Shown here one piece after another: positions 1-5,404 of a DNA stretch of 7,064 nucleotides (position 1 is its first letter; each line of letters opens with the position of its first letter). A program made the translations under genes and the position numbers. Below the pieces are notes generated by a model, which was given only the letters and a program-made list of their open reading frames with translations, was not told where the DNA came from and did no database searches. This DNA is from Massilia sp. UBA2709 (GTDB lineage: Bacteria > Pseudomonadota > Gammaproteobacteria > Burkholderiales > Burkholderiaceae_D): NCBI GenBank assembly GCA_002354135.1, contig DEKZ01000265.1, positions 1-7,064 on the forward strand. The letters run 5' to 3'.

Positions 1-2
1 GC

Positions 3-1295
3 CAGCTGGTGCGCGACGCCGGCCGCATCCGGCGCGGCGAAAGCGTGCAACTCGACACCGAGGGGCGTACTTATGTCGAGGTCGAACGCCTGTCGGACAC
101 CCTGAACGCGCTGGTGGGCGACCTGGTGCGGGGACACGCCGAGCAGCAGCGCCTGAACGCGACGCTCGAGCAGCGGGTCGAAGCGCGCACGGCCGAACTG
201 GAGCGCGCGCTGGCGGCCGTCCAGGCCAGCGAGCAGCGCGTGGGCGCCATCATCGAGGCGGCCCAGGACGCCTTCGTCGCGGTCGACCTGCGCGGCATGA
301 TCACCGACTGGAACAGCGCGGCCGAGCGCATGTTCGGCTGGAAGCGCAGCGAGGTGCTCGGCTGGCCGATGGGCGAGATCCTGGTGCCGCAGCGCTTCCG
401 TCCCAGCACGGCGCGCGCCTTCGATCAGTTCCGCTCCACCGGGTACAGCGTCCTGCTCGAGCGCCGCACCGAGCGCATCGTGATCAACCGCCACGGCGAC
501 GAGTTCACGATCGAGATGACGGCCAGTCTCGCCAGCGGCAGCGAAGGCGCCTTTTTCGCCGTCTTCCTGCACGATATTTCCGAGCGCAAGAAGATCGAGC
601 GCATGAAGAGCGAGTTCGTCTCCACCGTCTCGCACGAACTGCGCACCCCGCTGACCTCGATCCGCGCCTCGCTGTCCATGCTGGCCGAAGGCATGGCCGG
701 CGACCTGCCGGCCGACGTCGCGCGCCTGGTCGCCGTGGCCCACGAGAGCAGCGAACGCCTGGTGCGCATGGTGAACGACGTGCTCGACCTGCAGAAGATC
801 GAAGCCGGCGTCATGCACTTCGAGCGCCGCGCCCAGCCGCTGCTGCCGGTGGCCCAGCACGCGCTCGATTCCATGCAGGGCTATGCCGACCAGCTCGGCG
901 TGACCTTGCGCCTCGAATGCCGCGCGCCGGCGCGCCAGCTCGCGGCCGCGATCGATCGCGACAGGCTGGTGCAGGTGCTGACCAACCTGCTGTCGAATGC
1001 GATCAAGTTCTCGCCGCGCGGCGGGCTGGCGACCCTGGTGCTGGAGGAGCATGAGGGAAGCGCACGGCTGTCGGTGCGCGACCAGGGCGCCGGCATCCCG
1101 CCGGAGTTCCAGGCGCGCGTGTTCCAGCGTTTCGCCCAGGCGGATGGGGCGGATACGCGCCAGCAGGGCGGGACCGGGCTGGGGCTGAGCATTGCCAAGA
1201 GCCTGGTCGAGGAGCATGGGGGACGGATCGGGTTCGAGACAGAGGAGGGGCGGGGGACGACGTTCAGGGTGGATTTGCCGTTGGTGCGGACTTGA
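3..1295 (+). CDS. Sensor histidine kinase (HAMP-PAS-HisKA-HATPase), 5' end cut by the window edge
   Basis: This is the C-terminal part of a two-component sensor kinase, which autophosphorylates on histidine and passes the phosphate to a response regulator. The frame is open to the left edge (first full codon 3-5). A GTG at 9 is the first possible start in view but falls inside a HAMP domain, so the true start and the membrane and sensor parts lie outside. Counting from that GTG, residues 1-42 look like the second half of HAMP. Residues 45-75 are a charged coiled coil with the LEQRVEARTAELE signature. A PAS domain spans about 76-192, HisKA about 198-265 with the H-box SHELRTPL (phospho-acceptor His209), and HATPase_c about 310-426. 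The ATPase has N-box Asn326/Asn330, G1 box DQGAGIP (358-364), F-box about 371-376 and G2 box GGTGLGLSIAK (387-397). All catalytic motifs are intact. No response regulator follows, so the partner is upstream or unlinked. The ligand cannot be read from the sequence. Confidence 0.95.
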   Translation, partial: QLVRDAGRIRRGESVQLDTEGRTYVEVERLSDTLNALVGDLVRGHAEQQRLNATLEQRVEARTAELERALAAVQASEQRVGAIIEAAQDAFVAVDLRGMITDWNSAAERMFGWKRSEVLGWPMGEILVPQRFRPSTARAFDQFRSTGYSVLLERRTERIVINRHGDEFTIEMTASLASGSEGAFFAVFLHDISERKKIERMKSEFVSTVSHELRTPLTSIRASLSMLAEGMAGDLPADVARLVAVAHESSERLVRMVNDVLDLQKIEAGVMHFERRAQPLLPVAQHALDSMQGYADQLGVTLRLECRAPARQLAAAIDRDRLVQVLTNLLSNAIKFSPRGGLATLVLEEHEGSARLSVRDQGAGIPPEFQARVFQRFAQADGADTRQQGGTGLGLSIAKSLVEEHGGRIGFETEEGRGTTFRVDLPLVRT

Positions 1296-1505
1296 AGAGC
1301 TGAAGCGGACCTTTCTGCATACCGTCCTAAGCGTCTGCTGGATAGGGCCGAAGCTGACCTGCCCGCACTTACGCTTACGACCCAAAGCGGTCCTTTATTG
1401 GCCCTTGCAGTGATTTGCATCGGTAGGGGAACAGGTTAAATGCCTTGTTTACTGCTGCCCATGAGTTCGTAGCCAAGCGGCCGTGATTTCGGAGCGCTCG
1501 GCTTC
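1296..1505. other. Intergenic stretch between the kinase and the small minus-strand gene
   Basis: I see no convincing gene here. Both flanking genes end into this stretch, so a terminator is expected, but I see no strong stem followed by a T-run on either strand. A degenerate direct repeat is present: AAGCGGACCTTT at 1303-1314 and AAGCGGTCCTTT at 1385-1396 (11 of 12 bases identical), with a weaker relative (GAAGCTGACCT) between them near 1350. The base composition is clearly less GC-rich than in the kinase gene. Confidence 0.5.
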
Positions 1506-1733
1506 CTATTCAGGCGGCAGGTCTGCAATCTCATTGAGAGTGGGGTCCGTATCAAGCAACACGCCTACGCTCACATGGTACGGTTCGAGCGGGTCATCGT
1601 GATCGACGTTACCGCACAAAAATTGCCAGTCCCCGTCTTCTCTCACAACTAAAAGCGCAGGTCGCTCTCGTCGGAACAAGTGCCCACAACAGTAGACGGC
1701 GAGCTGCTGATCTGTGAATGTAGAACTTCCCAT
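1506..1733 (-). CDS. Small conserved-looking hypothetical protein, 75 aa
   Basis: Function not recognised. The ATG at 1731-1733 is chosen because GAGG sits 8 bases upstream of it. A TTG ten codons further out (1761-1763) gives an 85-residue reading but has no visible ribosome-binding site. The protein is soluble and acidic toward its C-terminus, with no signal peptide or membrane segment. Notable are a Cys-Cys-Gly-His cluster (residues 15-18) followed by LLVVREDGDWQFLCGNVDHDD. The pairing of CxH and CxxxxH could suggest a metal site, but the fold is unknown. The WQFLCG-DH-DLP style recalls short hypothetical proteins scattered in proteobacteria, some of which may be immunity-like; that is memory, not a database result. 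Codon use is plainly less GC-biased than in neighbouring genes, which hints at recent acquisition. It stands alone on its strand, with the repeat patch directly upstream. Confidence 0.7.
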   Translation of the reverse strand: MGSSTFTDQQLAVYCCGHLFRRERPALLVVREDGDWQFLCGNVDHDDPLEPYHVSVGVLLDTDPTLNEIADLPPE

Positions 1734-1857
1734 GCTGCGTACCTCGTCTATTGCGCCTATCAACGTCTAACTGCGACTGTCCAGTCTTGGGCGGTTACAA
1801 ACCAATTGCGGTATAGCGGTATAGGGTCAGGTCTGACATTTACGGTATAGGGTCATA

Positions 1858-1959
1858 CGGTATAGGGTCAGGTCTGACATTTAGACACGGCCCCTGCCTT
1901 CGTTCCCGCGGTATAGGGTCAGGTCTGACATTTAGACACGGCCCCTGCCTTCGTTCCCG
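1858..1959 (+). repeat. Perfect tandem duplication of a 51-bp unit
   Basis: Positions 1858-1908 and 1909-1959 are identical over all 51 bases. Each unit runs from CGGTATAGGGTCAGG through the core to ACACGGCCCCTGCCTTCGTT and a final CCCG. The absence of any difference indicates a recent duplication or ongoing slippage. Shorter relatives to the left (1817-1842 and 1843-1857) look like truncated units, and 1808-1823 is an 8-base tandem GCGGTATA x2. Confidence 0.95.
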
Positions 1960-1993
1960 CACTGGGGTCGTTCAGAGATGACGCTGGAACATC

Positions 1994-2128
1994 TGGATGA
2001 GCTGGGGTCTGAATGTCAGACCTGACCCCACTCTCTCCTTGGATGAGCTCAGGTCCGAATGTCAGACCTGACCCCACTTTTTCTCTTTTTCTGGATGAGC
2101 TCGGGTCCGAATGTCAGACCTGACCCCA
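1994..2128 (-). repeat. Three near-identical 37-bp units with T/C-rich spacers
   Basis: The units lie at 1994-2030, 2040-2076 and 2092-2128. Each begins TGGATGAGCT and ends TGTCAGACCTGACCCCA. They differ only at unit positions 11-12 (GG, CA, CG) and 17 (T, C, C). The spacers and tail are pyrimidine-rich (CTCTCTCCT, CTTTTTCTCTTTTTC, GTTTTTCTACTCTTTTCTC). Read on the minus strand, each unit can form GGTCTGA-CAT-TCRGACC, a 7-bp stem with a 3-base loop; the T-to-C change becomes a G-U wobble rather than a break. Lying just past the stop of the acetyltransferase gene, the hairpins may also protect or end its transcript. Confidence 0.9.
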
Positions 2129-2151
2129 GTTTTTCTACTCTTTTCTCGGAC

Positions 2152-2682
2152 CTAAACAACCGTGCCTTCCCGCTCGCGCGTATACACGCCGACCGCTTTG
2201 CCGTATATCTCGGTTTCCGCTTCATACGTCAGGCCAAGGCGCTTGGCAACGCGCAGCGATGATTCATTGCTTGAAGCGATGACAGCCCGAACTGTTGGTT
2301 CGCGCCGGATCTCGAGCGCATGGTGCAGGGCCGCCGCTGCCGCTTCGGTTGCGAATCCCTGGCCCCAGAAGGCACGATAGGTATTCCAGCCAAGCTCCAT
2401 CACGGTGGAGTCCTCGCGAAAGAAGGCGCCGACACTCCCGACGAGTCTGCAAGTCGCCTTTTCCTCGACCGCCCACCATCCGGCGCCATGGATGAGCCAT
2501 AGGCCTGCTTGTGAACAGAAGATGCGCCATGCAGCCTGGCGGTCGGCCGGGACCAGGTGAGCCGCACTGACAGGGTCGGCCAAATGCGCCGCGAATACGT
2601 CGAAGTCCTCCCGCCGATATTCGCGAAGCATGAGCCGTTCCGTGTGAAGGTATGGAACAGAAGTGATGAACTCGCTATTCAT
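2152..2682 (-). CDS. GNAT-family N-acetyltransferase (RimJ/RimL type)
   Basis: This 176-residue protein should transfer an acetyl group from acetyl-CoA to an amine, in the cytoplasm. It has the layout of the Acetyltransf_3 group: a TERLMLREYRREDFD start (residues 14-28), a core strand followed by the acetyl-CoA pyrophosphate loop in RAFWGQGFATEA (103-114; Q/R-x-x-G-x-G/A pattern), and the late SNESSLRVAKRLGL segment (138-151) typical of the family's last helix. Length is normal for the group (about 170-190). The ATG at 2680-2682 fits family N-termini; the ribosome-binding site is weak. A candidate promoter lies just upstream (2707-2735). Its substrate cannot be told: ribosomal protein N-termini, antibiotics and small metabolites are all acetylated by relatives. 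It is transcribed alone, with the repeat patch immediately after its stop. Confidence 0.92.
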   Translation of the reverse strand: MNSEFITSVPYLHTERLMLREYRREDFDVFAAHLADPVSAAHLVPADRQAAWRIFCSQAGLWLIHGAGWWAVEEKATCRLVGSVGAFFREDSTVMELGWNTYRAFWGQGFATEAAAAALHHALEIRREPTVRAVIASSNESSLRVAKRLGLTYEAETEIYGKAVGVYTREREGTVV

Positions 2683-2706
2683 GAGCTGGATTCCATGTGC
2701 TGGTGC

Positions 2707-2735
2707 CGGATAGGCCCGTTTCTGGCCGCTTGCAA
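2707..2735 (-). promoter_or_regulatory. Candidate sigma70-type promoter of the acetyltransferase gene
   Basis: On the minus strand TTGCAA (2735-2730, 4 of 6 to TTGACA) and TATCCG (2712-2707, 3 of 6 to TATAAT) are separated by exactly 17 bases. Transcription would start about 18 bases before the ATG. The -10 match is poor, so this is a position-based suggestion. Confidence 0.28.
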
Positions 2736-2960
2736 ACCTTGGAATGGCTGAGTGTACGGCGTTGTTGTTCCCAGGGCAACCAGTGGGTTTTGTCAGGTTC
2801 TTTCAAACCTGCGCTTGTTCCGGTCACACTAATGCCTGGTCAACTCGATGCGCGAGAGCCGAGCTTCGCCTGGCGGCTGGCGGGAGAGGCGTCAGGCCAA
2901 AATCGAAACCGCCAGGGATCCGCTTTCGACCTGTCCGCCGAGGTGGGAAACTTCTTTGAA

Positions 2961-2996
2961 CGTGCTTCTTCGTGGACGTGCCCGCTCAGAAGCACG
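2961..2996 (-). terminator. Candidate terminator stem after the lipoprotein gene
   Basis: CGTGCTTCT (2961-2969) and AGAAGCACG (2988-2996) are perfect 9-base inverted repeats around an 18-base loop. The stem begins 8 bases past the TAA of the lipoprotein gene, where a terminator would be expected. It is followed on the minus strand by TTCAAAG and not by a true T-run, so a standard intrinsic terminator is not assured; it may instead be a 3'-end stabilising stem. Confidence 0.4.
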
Positions 2997-3004
2997 CCTG
3001 CGCC

Positions 3005-3445
3005 TTACTTCGCCGGAGTGGCGTCAAACCCGGACAGCAGTTCGTCGATGACAGGCGTCAGCTTCGTGGACGTGCTCGCCCATTTGTTCAGCGCCAGGCC
3101 GCCGGAGTGCTTGTACGTGGCCATGGCGATCGTCTCGTCCTGGCGGCGCAGGCGCAGCTCGGCATGGTTCACGAAGGGCGCCAGGTCCCAGCCGCGGGTC
3201 ACCGTGTACCACAGGGTGTATTCGCAGCGCTCGGGCGCCTTGTCCTTGTAGATCATGGTGCGGATGCCGTGGCGCTGGAAGCCGTCTTCGAGCACCGTCA
3301 GCATGTCGCTCACGATGACCTTGGGATTTTGCTCGATGCAGACCAGGTCCAGTTTGTGGGCGGATGCATCGACCTTTCTGACGTTGACGGAGGTGCAGGC
3401 CTGCAAGAGGGATGCGGCGGCGAGCAGGACGAGGATTTTCTTCAT
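3005..3445 (-). CDS. Small outer-membrane-type lipoprotein (Sbal_3080-like)
   Basis: This is a 146-residue secreted lipoprotein. A lysine-start signal peptide (MKKILVLLAAASLL) leads to a lipobox LQAC, giving lipidation at Cys17; the following residue is Thr, not Asp, so outer-membrane sorting is expected. The mature part has VCIEQNPKVIVSDMLTVLEDGFQRHGI (residues 35-61), CEYTLWYTVTRGWDL (74-88) and HAELRLRRQDETIAMATY (94-111). Two further cysteines, Cys36 and Cys74, could form a disulfide. From memory this pattern matches the Sbal_3080 family of small lipoproteins, whose function is not established. No Shine-Dalgarno sequence is visible; instead a perfect dyad sits directly before the ATG. It is separated from the polysaccharide genes by 282 bases with several dyads, so it is probably its own transcript. 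Confidence 0.88.
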   Translation of the reverse strand: MKKILVLLAAASLLQACTSVNVRKVDASAHKLDLVCIEQNPKVIVSDMLTVLEDGFQRHGIRTMIYKDKAPERCEYTLWYTVTRGWDLAPFVNHAELRLRRQDETIAMATYKHSGGLALNKWASTSTKLTPVIDELLSGFDATPAK

Positions 3446-3447
3446 GG

Positions 3448-3458
3448 CTATCGGATAG
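3448..3458. promoter_or_regulatory. Dyad CTATC-G-GATAG directly before the lipoprotein start
   Basis: An 11-base palindrome with one central base covers positions -3 to -13 relative to the ATG on the minus strand, where the ribosome-binding site should be. It could be an operator or an RNA-level element, or chance at this length. Confidence 0.25.
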
Positions 3459-3503
3459 GGTTGTTGTAGAGGCGTTCTCAGCAGGGCACACGTGAGAGCC
3501 TCG

Positions 3504-3538
3504 GCTCGGTCCCCATTGGTCCCCTACGGGGCCCGAGC
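3504..3538. terminator. Strong GC stem-loop between the polysaccharide operon and the lipoprotein gene
   Basis: GCTCGG-T-CCCC (3504-3514) pairs with GGGG-C-CCGAGC (3528-3538): ten pairs and one mismatch, with a 13-base loop. A second CCCC at 3521-3524 can pair with the same GGGG, giving an alternative inner hairpin, and GAGCC-TC-GGCTC (3496-3507) overlaps its left arm. It lies about 190 bases past the operon stop and has no T-run after it on the minus strand. A role in transcript end formation or in the lipoprotein leader is possible. Confidence 0.35.
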
Positions 3539-3610
3539 GGGACAGATGATCGAGCTGCCAGCCCCGGCAAGATGGGCACCGACGCCAACGGCTGGGCGAT
3601 GGCGTGTATA

Positions 3611-3669
3611 TTGCCGGTCACGGATGTTGCTAAACTGCAAGTGTACGGGATATATTGCACTTCCGGCAA
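3611..3669. repeat. AT-rich segment flanked by a 7-base inverted repeat
   Basis: TTGCCGG (3611-3617) and CCGGCAA (3663-3669) flank a comparatively AT-rich core containing TGCAA (3636-3640) and TTGCA (3654-3658), plus AAGTG (3639-3643) and CACTT (3658-3662). The nested dyads could be a regulatory site. The core also holds TTGCTA-18 bases-TATATT on the plus strand, a promoter-like pair pointing antisense into the operon. Confidence 0.3.
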
Positions 3670-3727
3670 GCAGCAGGTCTGCCCGGAACCGCTATCGCGG
3701 CATTGTCGTGGCCGCCGCACCACGCGC

Positions 3728-5404
3728 TCAGCGCCAGCCGTGCAGTGCCATCCCCGCAAACCCCGGCCAGGCGCCGAGATCGCGCTCCAGCTCAGGCAGC
3801 AGCGTGCGCAGCTTGCCCTTGTCGCCATGGAAGCTGGTGGCGCTGCCATCCAGGATGCGCTCGCTGCTGAAGCGGAACAACTGGCCTGCGGCCGTTTTCG
3901 CAGGCTGGCGCAGCAGCACCAGCACCGGCGTTTCGCCGGCCTGGGCCAGCAGCAGCTCGCCCGCTTCGCCGGCATCGGTCCGCACATAACGCCGCTGGCG
4001 CTCGGCGCCGACGCGGCCCGCTTCGAGCGCGATGTGCACGCGCTTGCCGTGGACCGCCGCCCAGTCGAGGAAGGGCACGGCGAAGCGGACAATCTCGTCG
4101 GGCGCGGTGCGGTAGTCCATCACCGCCAGGCCGTCGGCGACCTGCGCCAGTCCATCGAGCAGCTCGGTCTTGTCCCACCACCAGAAGGGCACGACGAATT
4201 CGAGCGGCATGTCGCCGGCCGCTTCGCGCAGGGCGCGCGCCATCGCCAGGTATTCGCGGTCGCGCTCGGCTGGCGGCAGCACCGCGTCCGGGAGCAAATA
4301 GGGTTCGACGTCGAACTGCATCGAGCGCAGGCGTTCTTCCGGCGCGGCGTCGCGGTTGTAGGCGGCAAAGGCGCGGGCGCGGTCGGCCGTGGCGGCGCGA
4401 TGATTCGGCAATGCCATGTGCGGGTCGCCCTCCACGCTGGTCACGGTGATGCCGGCGCGCGTTGCCTTGCTCACGAAGGCGTGCAAGAGCTGCGGGTCGC
4501 GCACCCTGGGGCCGTCGAGCGTGACGACGATGAACAGTTCGCCGATGCCCTCAGCCTTGGCCCAGGCCAGCAGGGCGTCGGGCTTGTCCATCCATTCGCC
4601 GCGGTCCCAGATCCAGGTCGCGCGCGGCGCCGGTTTCGCCGGCACGACCGGTTCGAGCCGCAGCGCGTCCAGGTTCAATGTCGCGGCTTCCGCAGGACAG
4701 AGCAGCACGAACTGGCGCCAGCTCGCACGGTCCAGCCGCGCCGGCAGGGGCAGGGCGACGCTGCGTGCGGTCTTCGTGGCGTCCAATTCTCCCAGCGCAT
4801 GGGCCGACTCGCGCGCGCTTGACGCGGCGTCGGCAGCCTGGATGGCAAAGTTGCCGCTGCCGGAAAAGTCCGCACCCAGCCTGAATGCGCCCAGGGACAG
4901 CGTCCACGGGCCGTCCAGCAATACGCCGGCCGGCCGCGTGCCGGCCCGGCATTGCAGGCGCAGCTTGCCGTCCGCCTGCTCGACGCTGACCCGCTCCTCG
5001 ATTCCGAAGGTGCGCAGCTTCGCATCCGGCAGCAGGTTAGCCCGCAAGGGCATGGTCACGCGCCGCGGCCTGGCGTTCGCGGGATCGGGCTGGGGCAGGT
5101 CGTGGCTGCTCGGCACGAAGCGCTTCTGGCCGGCTGGCCCGTAGAGCAGGATGGTGCGCGCCGGGCGATCTCCTGCCGGCAGCGGATACAGGGCCTCGAC
5201 CTCGCTGGCGTCGACGCCGAGCGGCGCGGCGCGGCAACCGGGGAGCGCCGGCTGGGTGCTGGCGACGACGACCAGTTCGCCCGCCCCGGGCAGGGCGGCG
5301 CGCGGCGCGTCCGCGGGGGCCTGGGATGCCGGGCAGACCTGCAGCGAGGCCGCATGCGTGGAAGTCATGGTCAGGAGCAAGGCAGCGAAAAACAGGGTCT
5401 TCAT
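3728..5404 (-). CDS. Exported putative glycoside hydrolase-like TIM-barrel protein
   Basis: This 558-residue protein is probably periplasmic and acts on a polysaccharide. The ATG at 5402-5404 is chosen because it overlaps the stop of the glycosyltransferase gene (ATGA) and begins a clear signal peptide (MKTLFFAALLLTMTSTHA, cleavage near 18-19). The same frame stays open further upstream only as a shadow of the glycosyltransferase gene. Residues about 20-255 are rich in beta-type segments and look like a non-catalytic, possibly carbohydrate-binding part. Residues about 260-558 look like a (beta/alpha)8 barrel: ATWIWDRGEW (262-271), FIVVTLDGP (291-299), ITVTSVEGDPHMALPNH (319-335), MQFDVEPYLLP (362-372), FVVPFWWWD (403-411), GLAVMDYRT (425-433), HIALEAG (457-463) and a final MALHGW (552-557). 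The Asp365-x-Glu367 pair at the end of a strand, followed by MDYR and Glu461, matches how retaining GH18-like enzymes place their acids. I do not recognise the exact family. Confidence 0.85.
   Translation of the reverse strand: MKTLFFAALLLTMTSTHAASLQVCPASQAPADAPRAALPGAGELVVVASTQPALPGCRAAPLGVDASEVEALYPLPAGDRPARTILLYGPAGQKRFVPSSHDLPQPDPANARPRRVTMPLRANLLPDAKLRTFGIEERVSVEQADGKLRLQCRAGTRPAGVLLDGPWTLSLGAFRLGADFSGSGNFAIQAADAASSARESAHALGELDATKTARSVALPLPARLDRASWRQFVLLCPAEAATLNLDALRLEPVVPAKPAPRATWIWDRGEWMDKPDALLAWAKAEGIGELFIVVTLDGPRVRDPQLLHAFVSKATRAGITVTSVEGDPHMALPNHRAATADRARAFAAYNRDAAPEERLRSMQFDVEPYLLPDAVLPPAERDREYLAMARALREAAGDMPLEFVVPFWWWDKTELLDGLAQVADGLAVMDYRTAPDEIVRFAVPFLDWAAVHGKRVHIALEAGRVGAERQRRYVRTDAGEAGELLLAQAGETPVLVLLRQPAKTAAGQLFRFSSERILDGSATSFHGDKGKLRTLLPELERDLGAWPGFAGMALHGWR

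Larger units (their letters stand above)
1808..2128. repeat. Inverted patch of six copies of a 16-base core (GGTCAGGTCTGACATT)
   Basis: The core GGTCAGGTCTGACATT occurs three times on the plus strand (1825-1840, 1866-1881, 1917-1932) and three times exactly inverted (2012-2027, 2058-2073, 2110-2125). The left half uses a prefix CGGTATAG, present five times (starting at 1809, 1817, 1843, 1858 and 1909), two of them in truncated units. The right half uses a different 37-base unit. Each core contains the dyad GTCAG-N2-CTGAC. The arrangement of clustered, opposed, hairpin-forming short palindromes resembles REP/BIME-type elements. Such elements are often mobilised in trans by RAYT (TnpA_REP) transposases; no transposase is present here. 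The REP link is inference from architecture. Confidence 0.85.
1734..2151. other. Gene-free 418-bp stretch dominated by a repeat patch
   Basis: This stretch lies between the start of the small hypothetical gene and the stop codon of the acetyltransferase gene. It holds the leader of the hypothetical gene (1734-1807), the inverted repeat patch (1808-2128) and a T/C-rich tail (2129-2151). Open frames that cross it are low-complexity products of the repeats. A dyad GACTG-TC-CAGTC lies at 1776-1787 in the presumed promoter region of the hypothetical gene. I could not pick a convincing -35/-10 pair for that gene. Confidence 0.6.
2683..3004. other. Gene-free 322-bp stretch upstream of the acetyltransferase gene
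   Basis: No gene is supported. Frames crossing it on the plus strand have no recognisable protein character and run antisense into the lipoprotein gene. It contains a candidate acetyltransferase promoter (2707-2735), a small perfect hairpin (CAGGTT at 2794-2799, AACCTG at 2806-2811, 6-base loop) and the candidate terminator stem of the lipoprotein gene (2961-2996). The middle (about 2840-2950) has no assigned role. Confidence 0.5.

Noticed and set aside
1764..1806. An integron attC-like site (GTCTAAC core near 1767, with the gene 1506-1733 as its cassette).
   Set aside because: One core fits RYYYAAC/GTTRRRY, but the matching inverted core and the paired arms are absent, and no second site follows the gene. 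Chance match.
1825..2125. A CRISPR array.
   Set aside because: Repeats are in two orientations, the 51-bp units are directly adjacent with no unique spacer, and right-half spacers are short and pyrimidine-rich rather than unique 30-mers. No cas genes.
2059..2262. A 67-residue plus-strand open frame starting in the repeats.
   Set aside because: Its first half is translated repeat and T-rich spacer, and its second half is antisense to the acetyltransferase C-terminus.
2840..2960. Possible decayed end of an insertion sequence between the acetyltransferase and lipoprotein genes.
   Set aside because: The segment looked vaguely familiar as noncoding mobile-element sequence, but I see no terminal inverted repeats, target duplication or transposase fragment.
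3572..4822. A 416-residue plus-strand open frame opposite the GH-like gene.
   Set aside because: It has low-complexity composition, no motif and no ribosome-binding site, and is antisense to a gene with signal peptide and family-like motifs.
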